This document shows positions 26,098 to 35,374 of a DNA stretch of 64,000 nt, in pieces. The stretch comes from Rosistilla oblonga. GTDB taxonomy: Bacteria; Planctomycetota; Planctomycetia; Pirellulales; Pirellulaceae. Position numbers and translations under genes: made by a program. The first letter of the stretch is position 1; each line of letters starts with the position of its first letter. The notes beneath the pieces were generated by a model. The model saw only the letters and a list, made by a program, of their open reading frames with translations. It made no database searches and had not been told where the DNA came from. The stretch is taken from assembly GCF_007751715.1 (NCBI RefSeq), contig NZ_CP036292.1:2480001-2544000 (forward strand). The letters are read 5' to 3'.

Positions 26098-26670
26098 ATG
26101 AAAAAGAAGCGTGCAAGCAGTCGTGCATCCGTCGAACCGACAGGTGATTTACTGACGATTCTGGCGTCGCGTTTTGCGGCGAACAAAGGCCGGCATAAAG
26201 GCATTCGCTGGGCCGACGTAAGCGCCAAGCTCGACGCGAGTCCTGAAAAGTTGGCGGTTCTCGAGCGGATGGAACAGACCGGCGGGGAGCCCGATGTTGT
26301 GGGACGCGACAAGAAGTCGGGCGAGTTCATCTTTTACGACTGCAGTCTGGAGAGTCCCAGCGGCCGGCGGAGTGTTTGTTACGACAGAGAGGCGTTGGAG
26401 TCGCGGAAGTCGCACCCGCCGCAAAACAACGCGCTCGATCTGGCCGCCGCGATCGGGATCGAGCTGTTGAACGAAGACCAATACCGCGAACTACAAACCC
26501 TTGGCGACTTCGACACCAAGACCTCCAGCTGGATCGAAACGCCTGCGGAGATCCGAGCCCTCGGCGGCGCACTATTTGGCGACTTCCGCTACGGCCAAGT
26601 CTTCATCTATCACAACGGTGCCCCATCCTATTATGCAGCCCGCGGCTTCCGCGGCTCGGTGCGAGTCTGA
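26098..26670 (+). CDS. DUF4256 domain-containing protein
   Basis: 190 residues from the ATG at 26098; a GTG at 26083 is in frame but lies directly on the likely Shine-Dalgarno AAAAGGG. The whole chain matches DUF4256: LLTILASRFAANKGRHKGI, LERMEQTGGEPDVVG, FIFYDCSLESPSGRRSVCYDREALESRK, GIELLNEDQYRELQ, and YHNGAPSYYAARGFRG at the end. This is a highly conserved cytoplasmic family of unknown function, found patchily in bacteria. No signal peptide or membrane helix is present. It stands alone between a divergent gene and the next gene 194 bp on. Its close match to homologues from distant phyla would be compatible with horizontal transfer, which I cannot test here. Confidence 0.92.
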   Translation: MKKKRASSRASVEPTGDLLTILASRFAANKGRHKGIRWADVSAKLDASPEKLAVLERMEQTGGEPDVVGRDKKSGEFIFYDCSLESPSGRRSVCYDREALESRKSHPPQNNALDLAAAIGIELLNEDQYRELQTLGDFDTKTSSWIETPAEIRALGGALFGDFRYGQVFIYHNGAPSYYAARGFRGSVRV

Positions 26671-26697
26671 CGCAAGTCGTGTCTGACGCAAGTCGTG
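26666..26697 (+). repeat. 16-bp tandem direct repeat across the DUF4256 stop codon
   Basis: TCTGACGCAAGTCGTG occurs twice in direct succession. The first copy contains the TGA stop of the DUF4256 gene; the second would give another TGA. A 10-bp palindrome CCTCCGGAGG follows at 26740-26749. This is a recent short duplication at a gene end. Confidence 0.85.
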
Positions 26698-26864
26698 GTG
26701 ACACGAAATGCCAGAGGGAACCCGCTCCCAAGAATGTCCCCTCCGGAGGATGTGCCCAATTGAAACGCGGATTTGGCCTGCGGAGCGTGCTGATTTGTTG
26801 GCATCGACGGTTGCTTCTCGATAGATTGGATCGATCCCCCTAACAATCCTATCGAGTACTGACA

Positions 26865-29534
26865 ATGAAAAGATCCTTCTCGTTGGTTTCCCCGATGCTT
26901 ATGGCGTCGCTGTTTTTGATCGCCACCGCGGTTGGTGAGACTTCGTTCGCCAAGTCGCCTATCGTCGACGATTCGGTCGTTTTTGCCGAAGCCGATGGGA
27001 TCTTGGCTGTCGAAGCGGAGCACTTCTTCCAGCAGACCTCCGATGATGTCCGCGGCTTTTATCTCACGCATTCAGACCAGACGCCGTCGGCCGGCCCCGA
27101 TGGCGATCCGCCTCATGTTGCCGGTGCCAGCGGCGGAGCGTATCTCGAAATCCTGCCCGACACGCGTCGCGACCACGGCGACAAACTGATCAAGGGAGAG
27201 AACTTCTCGCCCCAAGCGGGCGCGATGGCGGTGCTGCATTACAAAGTTCAGATCGCCAATCCGGGCAGGTATTACGTTTGGGTACGCGCTCATTCCACGG
27301 GGACCGAAGACAACGGATTGCATGTCGGGATCGATGGTCAGTGGCCCGAGAGCGGGCAGCGGTTGCAGTGGTGCGATGGGAAGAAGTCATGGCGTTGGGA
27401 GAGCAAGCAGCGGACCGACGCCCAGCACTGCGGCGAACCTCACAAGATCTTCCTCGATATCGATAAGCCGGGGGAGCATGTGATCCAGTTTTCGATGCGC
27501 GAAGATGGATTCGAATTCGACAAGTGGTTGATCACTCGCGATCGAGAGTTCACGCGTCCCGCGGGTGTTGGCCCGGCGTCGGTGGTCCATGCGGGAACGC
27601 TGCCCAAACCGTTCCCCTTCGTCGCCGCTGCGGCATCGCCAGCGGTTGCCAAGAGAACAAGTCCCACCAAACCGTCGAGCACCGCGCCGCTACAGATGCC
27701 TCGCGGCGCTGACGGCGATGGCAGCGTTAAGGTCAGCGGAGAACCGAAGCAATGGCACAAGCTGACGCTCGATTTGAGCGGCCCCTACGCTCACGAAAAA
27801 GACAACACGCCGAACCCGTTTACCGATTACCGGATGTCGGTCGAGTTCACGCATGCCGACGGGGACAGCTACACCGTGCCGGGCTATTTTGCTGCCGATG
27901 GGAACGCAGCGAATTCGTCGGCTGAAGATGGCACCGTTTGGCGAGCTCACTTTGCTGCCGACCGAACCGGGAAGTGGAACTATGTCGTTTCATTCGACCA
28001 AGGCGAACTGGCTGCATTGGACAAAGGAGCCAAAGCGAAGCCGCTGGCTCCGTTCGATGGTGCGTCGGGAAGTTTCGAGATCGGCGCCAGCGACAAACAG
28101 GGACGCGACCTGCGAGCTCAGGGACGCCTGCAATACGTCGGCAAGCACTACTTGCAGTTTGCCGGATCCAAAAAGTACTTCTTGAAAGCGGGAGCCGACG
28201 CGCCCGAAACGCTGTTGGCTTACGCCGACTTCGACAACACGATCGCCGGCAAAGCCAAACGGGCACCGCTGAAGACTTGGTCGCCGCATCTCGACGACTG
28301 GCGTCCGGGCGATCCGACTTGGGGTGACCAGAAGGGACGCGGGCTGATCGGCGCGATCAACTATCTGTCGGGCAAAGGCTGCAACGCGTTTTCGTTCCTG
28401 ACCTACAACGCTGGCGGCGATGGCGACAACGTCTGGCCGTTCATTCAACGCGAGGACAAACTGCATTACGATTGCAGCAAATTGGATCAGTGGGGAATCG
28501 TCTTCGACCACGGCACTGCTCGCGGCATGTATTTGCACTTCAAGTTGCAGGAGACCGAAAACGACGACCACCGGACGGGCAAGAACAAGGGGGCTTTCGT
28601 TCCCGAAAGCTTGGATGACGGCAACTTGGGCGTCCAGCGAAAACTGTATTGTCGCGAGATGGTCGCCCGGTTCGGGCACAATCTGGCGTTGAACTGGAAC
28701 ATCGGCGAGGAGAACACGCAGAGCACCGCTCAGCAGGTGGCGATGATCGACTACCTAGCCGATCTCGATCCATACGATCACAACATCGTGCTGCACACCT
28801 ATCCCGGCCAGCACGACAAAATCTACGGAGCGTTGCTGGGAGAGCGGTCGAAGCTGACGGGGTTGTCGCTGCAGAACAGCAGCTTGAAAGCGACTCACGC
28901 TGACACGCTCAAGTGGGTTCGCAAATCGGCGGCGGCGGGCAAGCCGTGGGTCGTTGCGTTTGACGAATCGGGGACTGCCGCTCACGCCCAGGCTCCCGAT
29001 CTCGGGTACCGCGGTTTCGACGGTCACGACCGCACCGGCAAGATGGCTCACACGCAGCACGAGGTCCGCAAACAAACGCTGTGGGGAACGTTAATGGCTG
29101 GCGGTGCCGGGAACGAATATTATTTCGGGTACCAGTTCGATGAAAACGATATCGTGTGCGAAGACTGGCGCAGCCGAGACCAAAGCTGGGACTACTGCCG
29201 GATCGCTATCGAGTTCTTCCACGACCATGCGATTCCGTTTTGGGAGATGCAAAACGTGGACGCTCTGGTCGGCAACAACGACAACGGAGTCGCCAAGTTC
29301 TGTTTTGCCAAACCGGGCGATACCTATCTCGTCTACCTGGCCAACGGCGGGACCTCCGATTTGGATCTGTCGGGCGTCGAAGGCAACTTTCAAGTGATGT
29401 GGTTCAACCCACGCGCTGGCGGTGACTTGCAAGCCGGAACGATCAAGTCGGTCCAAGGCGGATCGAACGTCGCCCTGGGGACTGCTCCCCAGGACGCCAA
29501 CGAAGATTGGTTGGTCGTGCTGCGAAAGGATTAA
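26865..29534 (+). CDS. Secreted DUF5060 / GH140-like glycosidase with N-terminal carbohydrate-binding-like domain
   Basis: 889 residues; signal peptide about 1-29. Residues about 40-230 look like a galactose-binding-like carbohydrate module ([45 protein letters not shown]). A Pro/Ser/Thr/Ala linker (about 245-285) leads to a DUF5060 beta domain ([12 protein letters not shown]-type start, [23 protein letters not shown]). A TIM-barrel-like part follows, with [12 protein letters not shown] and AFDESGTA as candidate acidic catalytic segments. The C-terminus (about 790-889, [29 protein letters not shown]) is the domain often called putative collagen-binding. Related enzymes (GH140) act on apiose-containing pectin, but the substrate here is unknown. 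It converges on the SGNH gene. Confidence 0.85.
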   Translation: MKRSFSLVSPMLMASLFLIATAVGETSFAKSPIVDDSVVFAEADGILAVEAEHFFQQTSDDVRGFYLTHSDQTPSAGPDGDPPHVAGASGGAYLEILPDTRRDHGDKLIKGENFSPQAGAMAVLHYKVQIANPGRYYVWVRAHSTGTEDNGLHVGIDGQWPESGQRLQWCDGKKSWRWESKQRTDAQHCGEPHKIFLDIDKPGEHVIQFSMREDGFEFDKWLITRDREFTRPAGVGPASVVHAGTLPKPFPFVAAAASPAVAKRTSPTKPSSTAPLQMPRGADGDGSVKVSGEPKQWHKLTLDLSGPYAHEKDNTPNPFTDYRMSVEFTHADGDSYTVPGYFAADGNAANSSAEDGTVWRAHFAADRTGKWNYVVSFDQGELAALDKGAKAKPLAPFDGASGSFEIGASDKQGRDLRAQGRLQYVGKHYLQFAGSKKYFLKAGADAPETLLAYADFDNTIAGKAKRAPLKTWSPHLDDWRPGDPTWGDQKGRGLIGAINYLSGKGCNAFSFLTYNAGGDGDNVWPFIQREDKLHYDCSKLDQWGIVFDHGTARGMYLHFKLQETENDDHRTGKNKGAFVPESLDDGNLGVQRKLYCREMVARFGHNLALNWNIGEENTQSTAQQVAMIDYLADLDPYDHNIVLHTYPGQHDKIYGALLGERSKLTGLSLQNSSLKATHADTLKWVRKSAAAGKPWVVAFDESGTAAHAQAPDLGYRGFDGHDRTGKMAHTQHEVRKQTLWGTLMAGGAGNEYYFGYQFDENDIVCEDWRSRDQSWDYCRIAIEFFHDHAIPFWEMQNVDALVGNNDNGVAKFCFAKPGDTYLVYLANGGTSDLDLSGVEGNFQVMWFNPRAGGDLQAGTIKSVQGGSNVALGTAPQDANEDWLVVLRKD

Positions 29535-29562
29535 TCGACCGCGAGGACGATCGGCAAACCGA

Positions 29563-29589
29563 ACCGCGTTGGCGCAATGCCAACGCGGT
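29563..29589. terminator. Perfect hairpin between convergent genes
   Basis: ACCGCGTTGGC (29563-29573) and GCCAACGCGGT (29579-29589) are perfect 11-bp arms around GCAAT. It lies 29 bp after the glycosidase stop and 30 bp beyond the SGNH stop, so it could serve both strands. There is no T-run, so it may work with Rho or as an RNA-stabilising stem. Confidence 0.6.
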
Positions 29590-29618
29590 GGGGGCATGCG
29601 ATCATCCGCGGCATGCCT

Positions 29619-30758
29619 TTATTTGGCGGCAGGAGCTGGCGATTTACCCGCCAGTTGATGTTGCAGCCATGCGTAGATCGAACTGCCGATCTGTTGGTAT
29701 CCCGACTTGTTAGGGTGCACGCTGTTGTTATCGGGATATCCGTCGACGGGATCGAGATTCAATTGCGTCGGGACGATCAGGATCTGCGGATCCGATTTGT
29801 CGGCGATGTACTGCATCTGCCGCTGGACCAGTTGATGTTGAATTTGTTTCCAACCCCAACGCGAATAGCGGCCCTTGTAGTTCGCTTCAAACGCTTCCTG
29901 CCGCGCGTTGGGAGGCGTGGTCAGACAGATGCCGATCGTCGCGTTGGGAGCCGCCGCGCGGGTCGCGGCCACTAATTGGTCGGCATATCCAAACACGGTA
30001 TCGATCTTTGCATCGGTCCCCGCGACGTCGCCCGCCGGCGCGCTGAACAGATCGTTGATCCCCAGTTTGATCACGACGTAGTCGGGCAACTGGCCATCGC
30101 ACTGCTCTTTGAAGTAGCGAGGCATATCGAGAACCGGCTTCGACTCGTCGTTCAAAAAGACAAACGGGCTGCTTCGTTTGCGGTGCGTTCCGTCGGGATT
30201 CGGTTCGTATTTGTTGACGAAATTCCACCAGGTCCAACCGCCGTAGCCCTCGTGCGCGACATCCGCTGCAGCCGACGCAGGCTTGTGAGTTCCCAACATC
30301 TTCCAAGGTTGCTTGGCATCTTCGGTCATCAACCTTGCGATCTCGTTGGGATAGGCCGACGCATGAGTCAGGCTGTCACCGATGATCAAAATCCGAATCG
30401 GTTCGGTGCTGGGCGATGCGGCTCCCGCCGTCACGCGCAACACACTCGCCGCGGAATCCAACAGCGTGTCGTCGGCTGAATAGAGGTCGACGCGAATCGG
30501 GTAGACTCCGACATCTCCCGCGGTTGGCGTCCAAGTCCAATGGTGTTGTTCGGATTGGCCAAAGTCGCAGACGACGTCGAAGCGGTATTTGTCGGGGCTC
30601 TGCGTGAGCACGATGTTGTCGAAGTAGATATTGGTTGGGACACCGGGAACAACATAGATTTCCGGCGGCAGGGTCAGCTGAAGATCGGTTTCAGTCTGTT
30701 GCCCCCAAGCGGGAACGACCAGACAAAACAGCAGGAGCGTGCAAACACTTCGAATCAT
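29619..30758 (-). CDS. Secreted SGNH/GDSL hydrolase
   Basis: 379 residues from the ATG at 30758, which opens a signal peptide (RSVCTLLLFCLVVPAWGQ). The open frame extends upstream to 30983, but that part has no coding character. Residues about 25-110 form a beta domain (PGVPTNIYFDNIVL, HHWTWTPTAGDVGVYPIRV). The SGNH hydrolase follows: IGDSLTHAS (nucleophile Ser129), IKLGINDLF (block III), and NNSVHPNKSGY near the C-terminus with the Asp/His pair. These enzymes are esterases or acetyl-hydrolases. A periplasmic carbohydrate esterase role fits the neighbouring glycosidase. The 291-bp gap to the divergent serine hydrolase gene holds both promoters, but I could not assign -35/-10 boxes. Confidence 0.88.
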   Translation of the reverse strand: MIRSVCTLLLFCLVVPAWGQQTETDLQLTLPPEIYVVPGVPTNIYFDNIVLTQSPDKYRFDVVCDFGQSEQHHWTWTPTAGDVGVYPIRVDLYSADDTLLDSAASVLRVTAGAASPSTEPIRILIIGDSLTHASAYPNEIARLMTEDAKQPWKMLGTHKPASAAADVAHEGYGGWTWWNFVNKYEPNPDGTHRKRSSPFVFLNDESKPVLDMPRYFKEQCDGQLPDYVVIKLGINDLFSAPAGDVAGTDAKIDTVFGYADQLVAATRAAAPNATIGICLTTPPNARQEAFEANYKGRYSRWGWKQIQHQLVQRQMQYIADKSDPQILIVPTQLNLDPVDGYPDNNSVHPNKSGYQQIGSSIYAWLQHQLAGKSPAPAAK

Positions 30759-31049
30759 GAGAGAGTCTCTTCGGCGGGAATGGTAGAAGGCGAGTGGAAA
30801 CGATTGTTGGGAGGAAGGGAAATCATATCCCGTTGGATCGGTCGACGCGAATTGACGGCCGATAATTCTCGGCCGCGACTCTGGTTTTGCCTTTGCCAAA
30901 CCGGTCGGCAAGCGATTGTTCACATCTCCGTGGCGAGCCAAACTTTGTGAAGCAATCAAGAATCGGGCGTTGCCTGCTTGCATTCGGGATCGTCAGCGAC
31001 GAACTTGGAGCGCCCCGTCTTTTCCCTTTGCATTCAAAAGGTCCCGCCG

Positions 31050-32177
31050 ATGAAGATGCTCGCCCATTGCAGTTTGATGATCCTGCTTTCTTTCACAACC
31101 AATATCGCTGTTCGCGCTGCGGATTCCGGCGACTCCCGATTCGATGCGATCGAACCGATCGTGCGGCGCGGCATCGAAGCGGGCCAGCTGCCCGGCGCAG
31201 TGGTTGCCGTCGCCGACTCGACAAAGATTCTGTACCTGCGTGCGTTTGGCGATCGCCAGATCGAACCGACTCGCGAAGCCTTAACGACTGACACGATCTT
31301 CGATCTCGCGTCGCTGACCAAGCCGGTTGCGACGGCGACGTCGGTGATGCTTTTGGTGCAACGGGGCGAAGTCGATCTCGATCAACCTGTCGCTAAATAC
31401 CTACCCGAATTTGCGGTCGAGGGGAAAGAAGCGATCACGGTTCGCGATCTGATGTTACACGTCGGAGGCATGATCCCCGACAATTCGATCCGCGATTATC
31501 AAAAGGGGATCGATGTGGCGTGGGAACGCTTGTTTGCATTAAAGCCGAGATCCGAGCGCGGTGAGAAGTTCGCCTACAGCGACGTCGGCTTCCTGATCTT
31601 GGGCAAGCTGGTCGAACGCGTTAGCGGAACGACGTTGGATCAATTTACGCAGAAAGAGATCTTTCAGCCGATGGGAATGGAGACGACTTCCTATCAACCC
31701 GATCCCGCCTTGCGCGACCGGATCGCGGCGACCGAACCACGCGATGGAGAGCTGTTGCGTGGAAAGGTTCACGATCCGCGAGCTGCCTTGTTGGACGGAG
31801 TCGCCGGCCACGCGGGACTCTTTTCGACGGCGGAGGATCTGGTCCGCTACGGCCAGATGATCTTGAGCGTCGATGACGAGACGACGTCAGCTCCTCGCGT
31901 ATTGGATCAAAAAACAATCGCCGCGATGATCCAACCGCATCGGGTGCCGCGCGGCACGCGGACGCCGGGCTGGGATCACCAAAGCCCCTATTCGTCGAAT
32001 CGCGGGACCACCTTCTCCGACTCCGCCGTCGGGCATGGCGGGTTCACGGGGACAGTCCTCTGGATCGACCCCGAAAAAGATCGCGTGTTTGTCTTTTTGA
32101 GCAGCCGGCTGTATCCCGACGGCAAGGGATCTGTCAACCGTTTGGCCGGCGAGATCGCTACGATCATCGGCCGCTGA
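31050..32177 (+). CDS. Secreted serine hydrolase (class C beta-lactamase / D-aminopeptidase fold)
   Basis: 375 residues from the ATG at 31050, giving a signal peptide up to VRAADS; an upstream in-frame ATG at 30978 adds 24 residues without a ribosome-binding site. Motifs of family PF00144 are complete: SLTK (Ser88, Lys91), the Tyr motif YSD (Tyr176) and GHGGFTG near residue 330 in place of KTG. It is about the usual length. Such proteins include esterases, peptidases and real beta-lactamases; family membership alone does not imply antibiotic resistance. Periplasmic. An imperfect stem with 7-bp arms GAGATTC/GAATCTC (32176-32225) begins at the stop codon and may terminate the transcript. Confidence 0.9.
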   Translation: MKMLAHCSLMILLSFTTNIAVRAADSGDSRFDAIEPIVRRGIEAGQLPGAVVAVADSTKILYLRAFGDRQIEPTREALTTDTIFDLASLTKPVATATSVMLLVQRGEVDLDQPVAKYLPEFAVEGKEAITVRDLMLHVGGMIPDNSIRDYQKGIDVAWERLFALKPRSERGEKFAYSDVGFLILGKLVERVSGTTLDQFTQKEIFQPMGMETTSYQPDPALRDRIAATEPRDGELLRGKVHDPRAALLDGVAGHAGLFSTAEDLVRYGQMILSVDDETTSAPRVLDQKTIAAMIQPHRVPRGTRTPGWDHQSPYSSNRGTTFSDSAVGHGGFTGTVLWIDPEKDRVFVFLSSRLYPDGKGSVNRLAGEIATIIGR

Positions 32178-32554
32178 GATTCAAAGCTCCAGCGCGACGT
32201 CGCAGCTCGGGCGACGTCGAATCTCTCTGGTGTCGATTCAAAATTGCGTAATCCGCTAGATCGCCAGACGCCGCTGCGCGTTGAATTCACAGCTTTGGGA
32301 GGGCGTCGGCGAGCCCTTTCCATTCTGGCCGTGGATCGTGTTTCTTGAGGGGCGCTCGACGGGTTCGTGGGGCCGGCGGTAGACTGCAACGCTGGCATTC
32401 AGCAGCATCCGGCCTGTGTCCTCAGATTCCATAGGGAAGGTTCAGTATCGAAAGTCCGAATTCAACGGAGGTCGTCGAGCGGCAGGAACGCGTCGACCAC
32501 GTCCCACAGCGCGATCCTGAGCCCGTGCCTTCGACCAAGGCTGCTTCGCAACCG
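32178..32554 (+). other. Intergenic region upstream of MFS transporter
   Basis: Just after the serine hydrolase stop there is a stem with arms at 32176-32182 and 32219-32225. Its loop contains two copies of the self-complementary CGACGTCG. Farther on I see no gene, no tRNA and no clear promoter. GGAGG at 32467 is not followed by a start codon in the transporter frame. The promoter of the transporter is presumably here. Confidence 0.45.
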
Positions 32555-33712
32555 ATGAATCTGTTGTTGCTCGTCGGCATCCTGCTTGTCGCTGTCAATC
32601 TTCGGCCGGCGTTGGCGAGTGTTGGTCCTTTGGTTGAAGAGATCCGGCAATCGACAAGCCTGTCCAGTTCGCAATTGGGGTTGCTGACGACGCTGCCGTT
32701 GATCGCGTTTGGTGTCATATCGACCCTAACCCCGCTGTTCACGCGGCGTTTGGGGATCGGCGGTACGTTGCTCGGAGCGTTGGCGTTGCTGGCCTTCGGG
32801 ATCGCGATCCGATACGTCGCGTGGCTCCCCGCCTTGTATTTTGGGACGCTCTGTCTGGGGATTGCGATCGCGTTTGGGAACGTGCTGCTGCCTAGCATCA
32901 CGAAACGCAACTTTGCCGCGAATTCCGGGTTTGTCACAAGTCTCTATTCGAGCGGGATGGCGTTGGGTGCGTCGATGGCCGCGGGGTTGAGTATTCCGTT
33001 GGCCAACGGATTGGGGCTCGGTTGGCGCGGGGCGCTGGGGATCTGGGCGATTCCGGCCGCGATCGCTTTTGTGGCGTGGTTGCCGCAGGTTCGTCGGTTG
33101 ACGAGATCGGAGCCGAATCGAAGCTTTGCAAAAGCGATGAAAGATTTGGGCGGGTCGCGATTGGCTTGGCAGGTCGCCTTTTTTATGGGCCTGCAATCGC
33201 TCACCTACTACGCGGTCTTGGCGTGGTTGCCAGCGATCTTGATCAGCCGAGGGTATGACGCATCGTTTTCGGGCTGGATGCTCTCGCTGTCGCAAGGGAT
33301 GGGGATCGTCGGTTCGTTGATCATTCCCACCATCGCGGGACGCAAGCCGGACCAGCGTGGCATTATGTGGTTCCTCGCCTCGGTGGAGGCGGTCGGACTT
33401 GTTGGGTTGATAGCCAGTCCGGCGGGCTGGATCGCGATCTGGGTTTCGTTGATCGGTCTTGTTTTGGGCGGATCGTTTGGGTTGGCCCTGCTGTTTATCG
33501 TGCTGCGAACTCGCCACCCAGAGACTGCGACCGAGTTGTCGGGGATGGCCCAGTCGATCGGCTATTTGATCGCCGGGACAGGTCCCCTGCTGTTCGGCAG
33601 CCTGTTCGATTTGACGGGAGCCTGGACTTGCTCGATTCTCTTTCTGATGGCGGTTGCAGTCCTGAAGCTGGCGATGGGCTTGGGAGCTGCCGCCGCGCGA
33701 ACTGTCGATTAG
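32555..33712 (+). CDS. MFS transporter, CynX/NimT family
   Basis: 385 residues from the ATG at 32555; a GTG at 32525 adds ten polar residues and is the alternative start. Twelve hydrophobic helices. The first carries VNLRPALASVGPL, the hallmark of the CynX/NimT/YeaN branch, and the loop LFTRRLG follows helix 2. Known members carry cyanate or 2-nitroimidazole, but for most the substrate is unknown, so I do not assign one. Inner membrane. The gene converges on the sialidase-like gene with 136 bp between them. Confidence 0.9.
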   Translation: MNLLLLVGILLVAVNLRPALASVGPLVEEIRQSTSLSSSQLGLLTTLPLIAFGVISTLTPLFTRRLGIGGTLLGALALLAFGIAIRYVAWLPALYFGTLCLGIAIAFGNVLLPSITKRNFAANSGFVTSLYSSGMALGASMAAGLSIPLANGLGLGWRGALGIWAIPAAIAFVAWLPQVRRLTRSEPNRSFAKAMKDLGGSRLAWQVAFFMGLQSLTYYAVLAWLPAILISRGYDASFSGWMLSLSQGMGIVGSLIIPTIAGRKPDQRGIMWFLASVEAVGLVGLIASPAGWIAIWVSLIGLVLGGSFGLALLFIVLRTRHPETATELSGMAQSIGYLIAGTGPLLFGSLFDLTGAWTCSILFLMAVAVLKLAMGLGAAAARTVD

Positions 33713-33716
33713 CAAT

Positions 33717-33815
33717 CTTGGGGCGGAAGCCCCGAGATGAATTTTGCTGCCTGTCCCCTCGTTGCTTCCCGAGGCCGAAGGCCGACACAAAAACTGCCGG
33801 CGGCGTAAGTCGCCG
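33717..33815. terminator. Cluster of three short hairpins between convergent genes
   Basis: CTTGGGGC-GGAA-GCCCCGAG (33717-33736, one G-T pair), GGCC-GAA-GGCC (about 33773-33783) and CGGCGGC-GTAA-GTCGCCG (about 33798-33815). The first follows the transporter stop by 4 bp. The tetraloops GGAA and GTAA are of the stable GNRA class. The cluster probably ends both transcripts. Confidence 0.55.
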
Positions 33816-33848
33816 AAATCCCGGTTCAGCGATCCTGGGCGTGTCGCA

Positions 33849-35027
33849 CTATTTGAGACGCCAGGTGGCCAGACGAAGTTGAGCATTGGAGCTGTCGGGA
33901 AGCTTTTCGTACCAGACCGTGGCAAACGATCCCGGCGCCAGTTCGACTGTCGATGGGTAGCCGAGATCGCCGGAGCTTGCGTCGGCTTGAATCAGCATCG
34001 GCGGCGACCATGTTTCGCCGTTGTCGTCGCTGATCCGAGCTTGGTTCCCCAGCGGCTTGCGGCGATGGCCATAGGTCATCAACAACCGATCGTCGGACAG
34101 ACGCAGCAGGTGCGATGGCAGGCCCCAGATGCCGATCGATTTGGGAGATGTCCAGGTCTTGCCGCCATCGGTCGATTGCGTTTGCAGCGTTTCGCCCGCA
34201 TTGGCTTTGTTGTGATTGCGGATCTGAACGATCAAGCGTCCGTCGGCCGCTTCGACGGCGTGCAGTTCGTGGTACTTCGATCCTTCGTCTCCGTCGCGCG
34301 TGGGGATATCGGCGATCCATTGCCACGTTAAACCGTCGTCGTCGGAAGTGTAGGCGGCAACTTTCCGGCCTTCTTCCCAGAGCGCAACGCCTGCGTAAAA
34401 CAAGCGTCCGCTTTGCAGCGCGATCGGCCCGTGGGGACTGTTGACGGGCACGCGGTAGGCGGGAGACCAGTTCAGCCCACCATCCTCGCTGCGGATCATC
34501 CAACATCCCAGATGCGATTCATGTTCTCCTTCGGCAACACGTCGGTGAGCTCCCTTCCAGCGTTCCAACTGAGCCCCGGCCAGCGGATACGGAGTGCCCG
34601 CTTCGGCGGCCGCAACCGCTTTTTCGTAATTCGGTTGGTAGGCCATCGAAGTAAACGTGGTCACCAACAGAGTCCCTTTGGCAGTCTCCACAATTCCCGC
34701 GTCGCGATCGTCCAGCGGACCATCCAAAATGGTTCGGGCATAGGTCCATGTCTTCCCGTCGTCGTCGGATCGAATCAGTTCGACGCGTCCCATCGGACAG
34801 ACGTGGCTGTCGCGGCCACCCGAACAAACGACCAACAGTTCGCCGTCGCGAGTCCGCAGCAGCGTCGGCCAGCCATGGTAGCGATCGCTCTGCAGACTGA
34901 TCGTGCGAATCGGATCGACATCGATCCCAGGGGCTTCATCGGCGGCAAACAGTCGCCCGGTTTGGCTGACCAAAACGCCAGCGGCCGAGGCGGCTAATAA
35001 CGAGCGGCGGGAAATGGGATCCATCAT
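33849..35027 (-). CDS. Tat-exported sialidase-like (Asp-box) protein
   Basis: 392 residues from the ATG at 35027 (a second ATG follows at once). The open frame goes up to 35201, but that part is translated palindromic repeat. SRRSLLAASAAG near the N-terminus is a twin-arginine signal. At least five Asp-boxes are visible: SDDDGKTW, SEDGGLNW, SDDDGLTW, STDGGKTW and SDDNGETW. They mark a six-bladed sialidase/BNR propeller. Arg-containing segments (VCSGGRDSHVCP, GHRRKPLG) could form part of the arginine triad. Such planctomycete proteins may be sialidases or other glycoside hydrolases or sugar-binding propellers, so substrate is open. Monocistronic. Confidence 0.88.
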   Translation of the reverse strand: MMDPISRRSLLAASAAGVLVSQTGRLFAADEAPGIDVDPIRTISLQSDRYHGWPTLLRTRDGELLVVCSGGRDSHVCPMGRVELIRSDDDGKTWTYARTILDGPLDDRDAGIVETAKGTLLVTTFTSMAYQPNYEKAVAAAEAGTPYPLAGAQLERWKGAHRRVAEGEHESHLGCWMIRSEDGGLNWSPAYRVPVNSPHGPIALQSGRLFYAGVALWEEGRKVAAYTSDDDGLTWQWIADIPTRDGDEGSKYHELHAVEAADGRLIVQIRNHNKANAGETLQTQSTDGGKTWTSPKSIGIWGLPSHLLRLSDDRLLMTYGHRRKPLGNQARISDDNGETWSPPMLIQADASSGDLGYPSTVELAPGSFATVWYEKLPDSSNAQLRLATWRLK

Positions 35028-35115
35028 GATGATTCTCCGGCAGGGGTGTGATTGGGGGGAAGGGGGATCGCCAGTATACCAACTGTGGAGAGAGGTTGCC
35101 GGTTTGCCAACCGAC

Positions 35116-35190
35116 AATACCAGCACGAAGCGCAAGCGAGTGATCGCACCATCGAACCGGAAACACTCGCTTGCGCTTCGTGCTAGTATT
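35116..35190. repeat. Palindromic element, 27-bp arms
   Basis: The left arm 35116-35142 (core CACGAAGCGCAAGCGAGTG) and the right arm 35164-35190 are reverse complements with one mismatch, around a 21-nt loop. When translated by accident it gives the strings TSTKRKRV and LARSASE, which turn up in many over-long planctomycete gene models. This suggests a genome-wide REP/BIME-like family. Confidence 0.8.
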
Positions 35191-35217
35191 TGCCGCAACA
35201 AAACACCATGTCACCAT

Positions 35218-35280
35218 GGTCGCCTTTCGCTCTGCGAAAGTGCGGATGTTGAACGCACTTTCGCGGAGCGAAAGGCGACC
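35218..35280. repeat. Second palindromic element, 27-bp arms
   Basis: The left arm 35218-35244 (GGTCGCCTTTCGCTCTGCGA...) and the right arm 35254-35280 pair with one mismatch around a 9-nt loop. The sequence is unrelated to the first palindrome 28 bp away. Accidental translation gives TFAERKAT, another common artefact string in planctomycete annotations. Confidence 0.8.
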
Positions 35281-35287
35281 GACGATC

Positions 35288-35372
35288 GCAGGATAAAGCC
35301 AACCGATCGGGTTTGGCGATATCCTGCTTGACATCATGCATGGTTAGGCGACGCGTTGTGCTGGGGCGTCGC
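35288..35372 (-). terminator. Hairpins downstream of the 2113-residue protein gene
   Basis: GCGACGC (35348-35354) and GCGTCGC (35366-35372) form a stem directly after the TAA stop. A second, imperfect stem (35288-35327; GCAGGATA pairing with TATCCTGC, with an inner GCCAA/TTGGC) follows. There is no strong T-run on the minus strand. Confidence 0.45.
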
Positions 35373-35374
35373 GT

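Noticed and set aside
31050-32177. Antibiotic-resistance beta-lactamase
   Set aside because: SxxK, Tyr and HGG motifs only define the PF00144 fold, which includes esterases and peptidases. Nothing in the context points to resistance.
35028-35201. N-terminal extension of the sialidase-like gene up to 35201
   Set aside because: It translates the first palindromic element (LARSASE, RLRFVLVLSVG). The ATG at 35027 begins a proper Tat signal.
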